DNA from: an uncultured Lachnospiraceae bacterium
GTDB taxonomy: Bacteria > Bacillota > Clostridia > Lachnospirales > Lachnospiraceae
Length of the DNA: 64,000 nt
Assembly (NCBI GenBank): GCA_902794095.1
Contig: CADBFZ010000001.1
Span: forward strand, 1-64,000
Direction: 5' to 3'
A model generated the notes under the pieces. The model saw nothing but the letters and a program-made list of their open reading frames with translations. It was not told the DNA's origin and did no database searches. This document shows, piece after piece, positions 34,493 to 42,977 of the stretch. Both the position numbers and the translations under genes were made by a program. Position 1 is the stretch's first letter; every line of letters starts with the position of its first letter.

Positions 34493-35596
34493 ATGGCAAT
34501 GCTTAATCTTTCCCGTAAGGAAATGGTCTCCGAGGAGATCAGAAGACGTGGAAAAAAGAATAAGGCATTTAAGTTTTTCTCTCCGGTTATTAAAGGAGTC
34601 TTGTTTGCGTGGATAGGAATCTGCGATTTTTGCCTGGGACATTTGATCAAGTTTGTGCTTCTGTGTACCTCGGGACTTTGCTTTATTGCATTCTGCAGTT
34701 TTTCCTTCCCTCTTTTCACAGGCTCTGTTACCAACCTCGGTATCATTGACTTTAATGAACTGGATGAATCAATCTCTCTTGCAGAGGATTCTGATGATTT
34801 CCTTACCGCCGATGAGGCAAGACAGATTTTCTATGATGATTTCAGAGGAGAGGACGGTTCTCTTTATACCGGATATGTAAGCGTTAACTCCGAAGGTCAG
34901 GAAGTTATCGCCATCAGAACCGATGACATTCTCGATGATGTGGCATCGTATGAAGTAGCCGGCAATGATGAAGATACAATGTATTCCGAGCTCTATGAAG
35001 AATATGATCTGGACAGTCTTGTTTTTGACAGAAACGATTGGAGACTTATTCTCGTTAATAAAGCTCATTCCGTTCCTGAGGGTTATGAGTTCCCTCTGGG
35101 TGAACTCGCAGCCAATGTTCAGTGTGATGAGAGAGTAATCGATGATCTTGTCATGATGCTTCGCGATGCCAGAAATGCAGGTATGAATATCTGGATCGTA
35201 TCCCCTTACAGATCCGGCGAGAAGCAGGAGAATCTTTTTAACTACGACCTTACCAAATATATCAATTCCGGTATGAATTATTATGATGCATACCAGCTTG
35301 CCGCAGAAGCAGTAACACTTCCCGGAACCAGTGAGCATCAGATTGGACTTGCGTTTGATATCGTAAATAACGAATATGCGCATCTTGGAGAAGGCTTCGG
35401 TGAAACACCCGAGGGAATCTGGCTTGCGGAAAATTGCTATAAGTATGGCTTTATCCTCAGATATCCTGAAGATAAAGAATATATAACCACTATTGAATAT
35501 GAACCCTGGCATTTCAGATATGTAGGCAGAGAGGCTGCCGCATATATGACATTAAAGGGTTTAACTCTTGAAGAGTTCTGGGAGACAGTATTTTGA
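34493..35596 (+). CDS. VanY-type D-alanyl-D-alanine carboxypeptidase, membrane-bound
   Basis: 367 residues. Basic N-terminus, then one or two membrane helices (about 33-75) and an extracellular part. The peptidase domain (about 205-360) has the zinc site of the VanY/M15 family: SEHQIGLAFD supplies His and Asp, and EPWHFRYVG gives the catalytic base region and the last His. It trims the terminal D-Ala from peptidoglycan stem peptides. AAAGG precedes the ATG. Its stop overlaps the tgt start by 4 bp. The acidic segment between membrane and enzyme (about 85-170) has no known domain. Confidence 0.9.
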   Translation: MAMLNLSRKEMVSEEIRRRGKKNKAFKFFSPVIKGVLFAWIGICDFCLGHLIKFVLLCTSGLCFIAFCSFSFPLFTGSVTNLGIIDFNELDESISLAEDSDDFLTADEARQIFYDDFRGEDGSLYTGYVSVNSEGQEVIAIRTDDILDDVASYEVAGNDEDTMYSELYEEYDLDSLVFDRNDWRLILVNKAHSVPEGYEFPLGELAANVQCDERVIDDLVMMLRDARNAGMNIWIVSPYRSGEKQENLFNYDLTKYINSGMNYYDAYQLAAEAVTLPGTSEHQIGLAFDIVNNEYAHLGEGFGETPEGIWLAENCYKYGFILRYPEDKEYITTIEYEPWHFRYVGREAAAYMTLKGLTLEEFWETVF

Positions 35597-36732
35597 GTTC
35601 ATGTTTTAAACTTATTAAAAAAGATGGGGAAGCCAGAAGGGGAGAGCTGACAACGGTACATGGTACGGTGCAGACTCCCCTTTTTATGAATGTTGGAACC
35701 GTTGCAGCCATTAAGGGCGGAGTTTCATCGGAAGACCTGGAAAACATCGGATGTCAGGTGGAACTTTCCAATACATATCATCTTCATGTAAGAACCGGAG
35801 ATGACCTTATCAAACGCTACGGCGGACTCCATAAGTTCATGGATTGGCATAAGCCCATCCTTACAGATTCGGGCGGATTCCAGGTGTTTTCACTTGCGTC
35901 CATGAGAAAAATCAAAGAAGAAGGAGTTACCTTCAGAAGTCATATCGATGGACACAAGATCTTCATGGGCCCCGAAGAGAGCATGCAGATTCAGAGTAAT
36001 CTGGGATCTACAATTGCCATGGCTTTTGATGAATGCCCTCCGGCAAAAGCTGCAAGAGAGTATGTTCTTCCTTCAGTACAGAGAACCGAAAGATGGCTCG
36101 TCAGATGTAAAGCCGAAATGGATAGACTTAATTCTCTTGAAGATACCATCAATAAGAATCAGCTTCTGTTCGGCATCAATCAGGGTGCGGTTTATAACGA
36201 TATTCGAATTGAGAATGCCAAGAGGATTTCCGAACTTGATCTTCCCGGATATGCACTGGGCGGACTTGCAGTCGGTGAGACTCATGAGGAAATGTATGAT
36301 GTTATCGAGCATACGGCACCTTTCCTTCCCACTGATAAGCCCAGATATTTGATGGGAGTCGGAACTCCTGCAAATATTCTTGAAGCCGTGGACCGCGGTA
36401 TTGATATGTTCGACTGCGTATATCCTTCAAGAAACGGAAGACACGGTCATCTCTATACACACTTTGGTAAGATCAATATCAACAATGCCAAGTATGCTGA
36501 GGACGACAGACCTATCGAAGAAGGATGTCAGTGCCCCGCATGCAGAAGATATTCAAGAGCTTATATCCGCCATCTTCACAAAGCAGGCGAGATGCTGGGA
36601 CTAAGGCTTTGCGTATTGCATAATCTGTATTTCTATAATCATCTCATGGAAGAAATCAGACTTGCGATTGATGAAGACAGATATTCATCATTTAAGAAAG
36701 ATCTGCTTGAAAAACTCGAATCAGAAAAATAA
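35593..36732 (+). CDS. tgt: tRNA-guanine transglycosylase (queuine tRNA-ribosyltransferase)
   Basis: 379 residues. Exchanges guanine-34 for preQ1 in tRNAs with GUN anticodons on the way to queuosine. It shows TDSGGFQVFSL (catalytic Asp region), SHIDGHKIFMGPEESM, FDECPP, GGLAVGE, the nucleophilic Asp in GIDMFDCVYPSRNGRHG and the zinc site GCQCPAC with a later His. The start is TTG at 35593, overlapping the VanY stop as TTGA with GGGAG upstream; the encoded N-terminus aligns well with other Tgt proteins. It is 700 bp from yajC, an order often conserved in bacteria (tgt-yajC). Confidence 0.97.
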   Translation: MSSCFKLIKKDGEARRGELTTVHGTVQTPLFMNVGTVAAIKGGVSSEDLENIGCQVELSNTYHLHVRTGDDLIKRYGGLHKFMDWHKPILTDSGGFQVFSLASMRKIKEEGVTFRSHIDGHKIFMGPEESMQIQSNLGSTIAMAFDECPPAKAAREYVLPSVQRTERWLVRCKAEMDRLNSLEDTINKNQLLFGINQGAVYNDIRIENAKRISELDLPGYALGGLAVGETHEEMYDVIEHTAPFLPTDKPRYLMGVGTPANILEAVDRGIDMFDCVYPSRNGRHGHLYTHFGKININNAKYAEDDRPIEEGCQCPACRRYSRAYIRHLHKAGEMLGLRLCVLHNLYFYNHLMEEIRLAIDEDRYSSFKKDLLEKLESEK

Positions 36733-36755
36733 AACGAGTTCAAGGAGGAACCAAT

Positions 36756-37586
36756 ATGAATCTTAAAAAATCACTTATCTCATTATCGGCAGCGCTTATG
36801 GCCGCAGTTGCAATATTTGCAATTGATGTCAAAGTAGAAGCTGCTCCCAAGACAATGCCCGACGGTACTGTTTTTGACGCAGAGTTTTATGCTGCTTCTT
36901 ACCCTGATGTCGTAGCTGCTTTCGGAAACAATGCTGACATTATGTATGTGCACTATGTGCTCTTCGGAAAAGCTGAAGGCAGACTTGCCGTAGCTCCCGG
37001 AACAGCAGTTCCCACCGCATCTGCCGGATCATTTGATGCAGCTTACTATGCAGCAAGATATCCCGATGTAGCAAACTGCCTTGGATACGATCCTAATCTT
37101 CTTAAACTTCATTATGATCTTTACGGCAAGAATGAGGGAAGATTTGCAAATGCCGCTGAAGAAGCGGCTGCAACCGGAACTTCAGTAACTCCTGCCGTAA
37201 CTACCGCCATTGATAACTCATTTGAAATGCAGGTTTTGAATCTTTGCAATGCTGAGCGCGCTAAGTACGGACTTGCTCCTTTGACATGGGATGCGACTAA
37301 CCTTGCTCCCGGTGCTGCAATAAGAGCGCAGGAAATTACTGTTTATTTCAGTCACACCAGACCTGACGGAAGCAGATGCTTCACCGCAATTACCAATCCC
37401 GGATGGGTCGGAGAGAACATCGCAGCCGGTCAGAGGACTCCCGAAGAGGTTGTAAATACCTGGATGAACAGTTCGGGACACAGAGCAAATATCCTTAACG
37501 CGAATTTCAGAAAACTCGGAGTCGGATATGTTTATGTTCCCGGAAGCATGTACGGACATTATTGGGTTCAGATGTTCTCATCATAA
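36756..37586 (+). CDS. Secreted CAP-domain protein with two YPDV repeats
   Basis: 276 residues. A signal peptide (about 1-29) is followed by two 40-residue repeats, FDAEFYAASYPDV...GKAEGR (about 40-78) and FDAAYYAARYPDV...GKNEGR (about 89-127), a unit common on surface proteins of Lachnospiraceae but not named. Residues about 155-276 are a CAP/SCP domain with LNLCNAERAKYGL, FSHTRPDGS, VGENIAAG and SGHRANIL. CAP proteins bind ligands such as lipids or cell-wall material outside the cell. AAGGAGG lies before the ATG. It separates tgt from yajC. Confidence 0.88.
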   Translation: MNLKKSLISLSAALMAAVAIFAIDVKVEAAPKTMPDGTVFDAEFYAASYPDVVAAFGNNADIMYVHYVLFGKAEGRLAVAPGTAVPTASAGSFDAAYYAARYPDVANCLGYDPNLLKLHYDLYGKNEGRFANAAEEAAATGTSVTPAVTTAIDNSFEMQVLNLCNAERAKYGLAPLTWDATNLAPGAAIRAQEITVYFSHTRPDGSRCFTAITNPGWVGENIAAGQRTPEEVVNTWMNSSGHRANILNANFRKLGVGYVYVPGSMYGHYWVQMFSS

Positions 37587-37603
37587 ATATTTTATTTGAT
37601 ACT

Positions 37604-37649
37604 TTGACCGATATCGTGTATCATCAGAAAATGTGTGATGACACATTTG
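37604..37649 (+). promoter_or_regulatory. Possible yajC promoter with overlapping dyad
   Basis: TTGACC (37604-37609), 17 bp, GAAAAT (37627-37632). A perfect 8-bp hairpin AAATGTGT-gatg-ACACATTT (37629-37648) begins in the -10, and TATCATCA / TGATGACA forms an alternative, imperfect dyad. The -10 is poor, so confidence is limited. Confidence 0.35.
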
Positions 37650-37679
37650 AATTTTCAAATATGATCGGAGGATATAATA

Positions 37680-38048
37680 ATGAAATTTTTGCTTCTTACA
37701 GCTGAAGAAGCTGCCGCAGCTGCAGAAGAGGGCAGCCTTGTAGGCGGATTACTTCCTGTTGTTATCATGTACGGTATCATCATCTTCGCACTCTGGTTCT
37801 TCTTCATGAGACCTCAGAGCAAGGAGAGAAAGAAGACCCAGGAGATGCTTTCCGGTCTTGAGAACGGAGATATCGTTTGCACCACTTCAGGTTTCTACGG
37901 AACCATCATTGATATCCAGGACGATATGGTAATCGTTGAGTTCGGAAACAACCGCAACTGCCGTATCCCTATGGAGAAGAGCGCAATCGCTAAGGTTGAG
38001 AAGCCCGGCCAGGCTACCGAAACCGAACCCAAGAAGAAAGAGAAGTAA
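37680..38048 (+). CDS. yajC: Sec translocon accessory protein YajC
   Basis: 122 residues. After a short Ala/Glu-rich extracellular N-terminus, one transmembrane helix (about 20-42) leads to FFMRPQSKERKK, the YajC signature, and a small cytoplasmic domain with LENGDIVCTTSGFYGTI. The C-terminus is a Lys/Glu tail. It associates with SecDF and SecYEG in protein export. CGGAGG precedes the ATG. A very strong terminator follows at 38061, ending the run that began with the GlgX-like gene. Confidence 0.95.
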   Translation: MKFLLLTAEEAAAAAEEGSLVGGLLPVVIMYGIIIFALWFFFMRPQSKERKKTQEMLSGLENGDIVCTTSGFYGTIIDIQDDMVIVEFGNNRNCRIPMEKSAIAKVEKPGQATETEPKKKEK

Positions 38049-38060
38049 GATTTATCTAAC

Positions 38061-38097
38061 ATAAGCCTACGGAAATATTTCCGTAGGCTTATTTTTT
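38061..38097 (+). terminator. Intrinsic terminator after yajC
   Basis: 15-bp stem (38061-38075 with 38078-38092) around AAGCCTACGG / CCGTAGGCTT, followed by TTTTTT. Confidence 0.95.
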
Positions 38098-38146
38098 CAG
38101 ATTTTGCTTATCACATAGTTTATTTCGAACTGTGAAGAGAGATTAG

Positions 38147-38272
38147 CTGTTCTTAGGAATACATTGTTGTAAGCACAATTTCACCCGGATGGTGAAATTA
38201 GCAGGCATTGAGACAGGATGTCGAATGCCTGCGGTGCGTAGCCATAGTATATATGTGTATTCCTTAGAACAG
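38147..38272 (+). ncRNA. Candidate structured RNA or MITE-like element upstream of leuB
   Basis: 126 nt closed by a 17-bp stem with one mismatch (38147-38163 with 38256-38272; CTGTTCTTAGGAATACA on the left). Inside are two perfect hairpins: AATTTCACC / GGTGAAATT (38177-38185, 38191-38199) and GCAGGCATT / AATGCCTGC (38201-38209, 38224-38232), the latter capped by GACA-gga-TGTC. This gives a multi-branched fold. It does not match T-box, c-di-GMP or other riboswitch patterns known to me. It lies 177 bp before leuB, outside any gene; the rest of 38098-38449 is AT-rich with no ORF. Strand is assumed from the operon. Confidence 0.45.
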
Positions 38273-38339
38273 TTTAGCGAACGTAACCGTGAGAAAGAAA
38301 ATATGTGATATGCAAAATTTATATGAATAAATGTATAAA

Positions 38340-38412
38340 TATACGAAAATAGCAATTATTAGATGAAAATAGATACATTAGAACCTTGAAAAATGCTATT
38401 TATTCGTATAAA
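38340..38412 (+). promoter_or_regulatory. leuB operon promoter region with inverted repeat
   Basis: TTGAAA (38386-38391) and TATAAA (38407-38412) with a 15-bp spacer, 38 bp before leuB. An imperfect inverted repeat, TATACGAAAATAGCA (38340-38354) and TGCTATTTATTCGTATA (38394-38410), overlaps the promoter and could be an operator. Confidence 0.4.
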
Positions 38413-38449
38413 TTAGAAATGTCGCACTTTTAATAGAAGGAGATATGCC

Positions 38450-39535
38450 ATGAAGCTTAATATTGTATGCATTCCCGGTGACGGAATCGGCCCTGAAATT
38501 GTGACTCAGGCCAAGAAAGTTCTTGAGAAAGTCGCATCCGTTTACGGACATGAAATTATATTCAAAGATATATTAATGGGCGGTGCATCAATTGATGCAT
38601 GCGGTGAGCCCCTTACACAGGAAGCAATCGATACCGCAAAGGCTGCTGATGCAGTTCTTATGGGTTCCATCGGCGGCAACACAACCACCAGCCCCTGGTA
38701 TAAACTTCCTCCCGAGAAGAGACCCGAAGCAGGTCTTCTTAAGATCAGAAAAGAGCTCGGATTATTTGCAAATTTAAGACCTGCATATTTATTCCCTGAA
38801 CTTGCAGCCAGCTGTCCTCTTGCAAGCGAGACCTCCGATAAGGGCTTTGATCTTCTTATTATGAGAGAACTCACCGGCGGACTCTATTTTGGAGAAAGAC
38901 ATACAGAAGTTGTTAACGGACTCAGAACTGCCGTTGATACACTTACATATAATGAAGAAGAGATCAGAAGAATCGCAATCAAGGCTTTCGAAGCTGCAAG
39001 AATCCGCAGAGGTAAAGTTACTTCCGTAGATAAAGCTAACGTACTTGATTCTTCCAGACTCTGGAGAGCGGTAACCGCAGAGGTTGCTAAGGATTATCCC
39101 GATGTAGAACTTGAGAATATGCTCGTTGATAACTGTGCAATGCAGCTTGTCAAAGATCCCGCTCAGTTCGATGTAGTTCTTACCGAGAACATGTTCGGAG
39201 ATATCCTTTCAGATGAAGCAAGTATGATCACAGGATCCATCGGAATGCTTTCATCCGCATCTCTTAACGAAACCAAGTTCGGACTCTATGAGCCCAGCCA
39301 CGGATCTGCTCCCGATATTGCAGGACAGGATATTGCAAATCCCATCGCAACAATTCTTTCAGCTGCAATGATGCTGAAGTTCTCTTTTGACCTTAATAAA
39401 GAAGGGGAAGCAATTGAAGCGGCAGTAAAGCAGGTTCTCAAAGACGGTTTCAGAACCGGAGATATTTATTCCGACGGATGCACCAAGGTAGGATGCACCA
39501 AGATGGGTGATCTTATCTGTGAGAGAATAAAATAA
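38450..39535 (+). CDS. leuB: 3-isopropylmalate dehydrogenase
   Basis: 361 residues. Oxidises and decarboxylates 3-isopropylmalate to 2-oxoisocaproate using NAD in leucine synthesis. Typical features are [11 protein letters not shown] at the N-terminus, the [11 protein letters not shown] loop, substrate arginines and a conserved lysine-aspartate core ending with [14 protein letters not shown] and [22 protein letters not shown] precedes the ATG. First gene of leuB-ilvD-ilvB; leuA and leuCD are not in the window. The structured leader and inverted repeat upstream suggest dedicated control. Confidence 0.96.
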   Translation: MKLNIVCIPGDGIGPEIVTQAKKVLEKVASVYGHEIIFKDILMGGASIDACGEPLTQEAIDTAKAADAVLMGSIGGNTTTSPWYKLPPEKRPEAGLLKIRKELGLFANLRPAYLFPELAASCPLASETSDKGFDLLIMRELTGGLYFGERHTEVVNGLRTAVDTLTYNEEEIRRIAIKAFEAARIRRGKVTSVDKANVLDSSRLWRAVTAEVAKDYPDVELENMLVDNCAMQLVKDPAQFDVVLTENMFGDILSDEASMITGSIGMLSSASLNETKFGLYEPSHGSAPDIAGQDIANPIATILSAAMMLKFSFDLNKEGEAIEAAVKQVLKDGFRTGDIYSDGCTKVGCTKMGDLICERIK

Positions 39536-39573
39536 AACAGTATTACTGATTAAATTGTGTAGGAGATAAAACT

Positions 39574-41247
39574 ATGAGAAGTGATTCCGTAATGGTTGGT
39601 GACGCACAGGCGCCCCACAGAAGTCTTTTTAATGCACTCGGATTTACCGAAGAGGAGAGAAAGCGTCCCCTTATCGGTATCGTAACCTCATATAACGAGA
39701 TCGTACCCGGCCATATGAACCTTGATAAGATCGCTGAAGCTGTAAAGCTCGGTGTTGCAATGGCAGGCGGTACTCCCGTTCTTTTCCCTGCGATTGCTGT
39801 TTGCGACGGTATCGCAATGGGACATATCGGAATGAAATACAGCCTTGTCACCAGAGATCTTATTGCTGACTCAACAGAGTGTATGGCAATGGCTCACGGT
39901 TTTGACGGACTTGTTTGCATCCCCAACTGCGATAAGAACGTTCCCGGACTTCTCATGGCAGCTGCAAGAGTAAATATCCCCACCGTATTCGTATCCGGTG
40001 GCCCCATGCTTGCAGGACACGTTCACGGATGCAAGAGAAGCCTTTCTTCAATGTTTGAAGCAGTAGGAAGCTACGCAGCAGGAAGTATAACCAAGGAAGA
40101 ACTCACCGAGTTCGAAGAGAAGGTTTGCCCTACCTGCGGATCATGCTCAGGTATGTACACCGCTAACTCAATGAATTGCCTTACCGAAGCAATCGGTATG
40201 GGACTTAAGGGTAACGGAACCATCCCTGCTGTATATTCAGAAAGAATCAGACTTGCTAAACATGCAGGTATGAAAATCATGGAGCTCGTTGAGAAGAACA
40301 TTTGTCCCAGAGACATCATGACCGATAAGGCATTTAAGAATGCTCTTACCGTTGACATGGCTCTCGGATGTTCCACCAACACCATGCTTCATATTCCCGC
40401 TATCGCTAAAGAAGCAGGAGTTGAACTTAACATGGAAATGGTTAACGATCTTTCAGCTAAGACTCCCAACCTTTGCCACCTTGCTCCTGCAGGTCCTACT
40501 TATATGGAAGACCTCAATGAGGCGGGAGGTGTTTATGCCGTAATGAACGAACTCTCCAAGAAGGGACTTATCGAAGAAGATTGCATGACCGTAAATGCAA
40601 CCACCATCGGAGAGAATATTAAGGCTTGCATCAACAAGAATCCCGAGGTCATCAGACCTATCGATAATCCTTATCAGGCAACCGGCGGCATCGCTGTTCT
40701 TAAGGGTAACCTTGCTCCCGACACCGGCGTTGTTAAGCAGTCAGCCGTTGCTCCCGAGATGCTTGTACACGAAGGACCCGCAAGAGTATTTGATTGTGAG
40801 GAAGATGCAATCGCAGCTATCAAGGGCGGCAAAATCGTTGCAGGAGACGTTGTAGTCATCAGATACGAAGGACCTAAGGGCGGTCCCGGAATGAGAGAGA
40901 TGCTCAATCCTACTTCTGCAATCGCAGGTATGGGTCTCGGATCAACCGTAGCACTTATTACCGACGGACGTTTCTCCGGTGCATCCAGAGGTGCATCCAT
41001 CGGACATGTATCCCCTGAAGCTGCGGTAGGCGGACCTATTGCACTTGTTCAGGAAGGCGACATCATTTCAATCGATATCCCTAACAGAAAGCTTGATGTT
41101 AAGGTATCAGATGAAGAGATGGCTAAGCGCCGCGAAGCTTGGACTCCCAGAGAGCCTAAGATTACCACCGGATATCTTGCTCGTTACAGAGAACTCGTAA
41201 CCAGCGGAAACCGTGGCGCAGTTCTTGAGATTCCCGGAAAGAAATAA
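39574..41247 (+). CDS. ilvD: Dihydroxy-acid dehydratase
   Basis: 557 residues. Dehydrates 2,3-dihydroxy acids to 2-oxo acids in valine, isoleucine and leucine synthesis; carries an Fe-S cluster. Cluster cysteines are visible in [11 protein letters not shown] and [17 protein letters not shown]. The C-terminal [15 protein letters not shown]-type motif is also present. It lies 38 bp after leuB with TAGGAG upstream, in the same operon. Length and motifs are standard for the bacterial enzyme. Confidence 0.97.
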   Translation: MRSDSVMVGDAQAPHRSLFNALGFTEEERKRPLIGIVTSYNEIVPGHMNLDKIAEAVKLGVAMAGGTPVLFPAIAVCDGIAMGHIGMKYSLVTRDLIADSTECMAMAHGFDGLVCIPNCDKNVPGLLMAAARVNIPTVFVSGGPMLAGHVHGCKRSLSSMFEAVGSYAAGSITKEELTEFEEKVCPTCGSCSGMYTANSMNCLTEAIGMGLKGNGTIPAVYSERIRLAKHAGMKIMELVEKNICPRDIMTDKAFKNALTVDMALGCSTNTMLHIPAIAKEAGVELNMEMVNDLSAKTPNLCHLAPAGPTYMEDLNEAGGVYAVMNELSKKGLIEEDCMTVNATTIGENIKACINKNPEVIRPIDNPYQATGGIAVLKGNLAPDTGVVKQSAVAPEMLVHEGPARVFDCEEDAIAAIKGGKIVAGDVVVIRYEGPKGGPGMREMLNPTSAIAGMGLGSTVALITDGRFSGASRGASIGHVSPEAAVGGPIALVQEGDIISIDIPNRKLDVKVSDEEMAKRREAWTPREPKITTGYLARYRELVTSGNRGAVLEIPGKK

Positions 41248-41298
41248 TCGGGAACGGAAGAATATCTTATTAGAAAGTAAGTAGGAGAATTACGGACT

Positions 41299-42975
41299 AT
41301 GGAAATGAACGGTTCTGAAATAGTAATCGCCTGTCTCAAAGAGCAGGGAGTTGATACCGTATTCGGATATCCCGGCGGTACCATCCTTAATATCTATGAT
41401 GCACTTTACAAGCATCAGGATGAGATCAGACACGTGCTTACCAGCCATGAGCAGGGTGCTGCACATGCTGCTGACGGATATGCAAGAGCTACCGGCAAGG
41501 TCGGAGTTTGTATGGCTACTTCAGGCCCCGGAGCAACCAATCTCGTAACCGGTATTGCAACCGCATATATGGACTCTGTTCCTCTTGTTGCAATCACTGC
41601 AAATGTTAATCTTCCCGCTCTCGGAAAAGATTCATTCCAGGAGATCGATATTGTTGGTGTTACTATGCCAATTACCAAGCATGGTTTTATCGTAAAGAAC
41701 ATTAACGATCTTGCACCCACCATCCGTAAGGCATTTAAGATTGCCAAGACCGGTCGTCCCGGCCCTGTTCTCGTAGATATTACAAAGGATGTAACCGCAG
41801 CCGTTTGTGATTACGAGCCCGTAAACCCTGCAGAGCCTGAGAAGGTTATCAAGTTTAACGATAAGGATCTTACTGAAGTTGCTGAGATGCTCTGCAAAGC
41901 TAAGAAGCCTTTTATTTATGTGGGCGGCGGTGCGATCATTTCCGATGCATCCGCAGAAGTTGCAGAACTTGCAGAACTCCTTGATGCACCTGTATGTGAC
42001 ACTCTTATGGGTAAGGGCGCATTTGACGGACACTCCAAGCGTTATACCGGAATGATAGGTATGCATGGAACAAAGGCTTCCAACCTCGGTGTAACTGAGT
42101 GTGATCTTCTTGTTGCACTCGGAGCAAGATTCTCTGACCGAGTTATCGGTAACCCTAAGAAATTCGCTGAAGGCGCAAAGATCGTTCATATCGATGTAGA
42201 TGCTGCCGAAATCAGCAAGAATATTTGTGTTGATGCTTCTTTGGTAGGTGACCTTAAAGTTACCCTTCAGAAGCTTAATCCTCTTATCACCAAGCAGAAC
42301 CATACCGATTGGATGAAACATATCGAAGAGCTTAAAGCAAAGTATCCTCTCGGATATGATGACAGTAAGCTTACCTGTCCTTACATAATTTCTGAGATTG
42401 ACCGTATTACCGAAGGTAAAGCAGTTATCTCTACCGATGTAGGTCAGCATCAGATGTGGGCTGCTCAGCATTATCTCTATTCAAAGCCCAGAACATTCCT
42501 TTCATCCGGCGGACTCGGAACAATGGGATATGGCCTCGGTGCTTGTATCGGTGCTCAGGTAGGACGTCCCGATGATATCTGCATCAATATTGCAGGTGAC
42601 GGATGTTTCAGAATGAACATGAATGAGCTGGCAACAGCTTCCAGATATAACATTCCCATCATCCAGGTTGTTATCAACAACCATGTACTCGGAATGGTTC
42701 GTCAGTGGCAGACTCTTTTCTATGGAAAGAGATATTCCCAGACCGTTCTCAATGATGCGGTTGATTTCTGCAAAGTTGCAGAAGGTCTCGGATGTAAGGC
42801 TATTAAGATCACCAAGAAGGAAGAGGTTGAGCCCGCACTTAAAGAAGCTATCGCTGCGAAGTGCCCCGTTCTTCTCGAGTGCATCATTGAAGAGGACGAT
42901 AAGGTATTCCCTATGGTTCCTGCAGGAAAGCCTCTCAGCGAAGTATTTGACGAAAAGGATATGAAAGAAGAGTAA
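41299..42975 (+). CDS. ilvB: Acetolactate synthase, large (catalytic) subunit
   Basis: 558 residues. Thiamine-diphosphate enzyme joining two pyruvates, or pyruvate and 2-oxobutyrate, as the first step to branched-chain amino acids. The N-terminal domain has FGYPGGT and the catalytic Glu in SHEQGAAHAADGYAR; the C-terminal domain has the ThDP motif beginning GDGCFRMNMNELATA. TAGGAG precedes the ATG. The usual small regulatory subunit gene (ilvN) does not follow; a cell-wall gene begins 2 bp after the stop, so the regulatory subunit must be encoded elsewhere or be absent. Confidence 0.95.
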   Translation: MEMNGSEIVIACLKEQGVDTVFGYPGGTILNIYDALYKHQDEIRHVLTSHEQGAAHAADGYARATGKVGVCMATSGPGATNLVTGIATAYMDSVPLVAITANVNLPALGKDSFQEIDIVGVTMPITKHGFIVKNINDLAPTIRKAFKIAKTGRPGPVLVDITKDVTAAVCDYEPVNPAEPEKVIKFNDKDLTEVAEMLCKAKKPFIYVGGGAIISDASAEVAELAELLDAPVCDTLMGKGAFDGHSKRYTGMIGMHGTKASNLGVTECDLLVALGARFSDRVIGNPKKFAEGAKIVHIDVDAAEISKNICVDASLVGDLKVTLQKLNPLITKQNHTDWMKHIEELKAKYPLGYDDSKLTCPYIISEIDRITEGKAVISTDVGQHQMWAAQHYLYSKPRTFLSSGGLGTMGYGLGACIGAQVGRPDDICINIAGDGCFRMNMNELATASRYNIPIIQVVINNHVLGMVRQWQTLFYGKRYSQTVLNDAVDFCKVAEGLGCKAIKITKKEEVEPALKEAIAAKCPVLLECIIEEDDKVFPMVPAGKPLSEVFDEKDMKEE

Positions 42976-42977
42976 TT

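Noticed and set aside
34769-35512. 247-codon minus-strand ORF inside the VanY gene
   Set aside because: Opposite strand of a clear peptidase gene; composition and lack of start signals argue against coding.
38098-38449. T-box leader for leuB-ilvD-ilvB
   Set aside because: The conserved T-box bulge sequence and a following antiterminator/terminator pair were not found.
41632-42471. 279-codon minus-strand ORF inside ilvB
   Set aside because: Cysteine-rich shadow of a highly conserved gene; no promoter, ribosome site or recognisable family.
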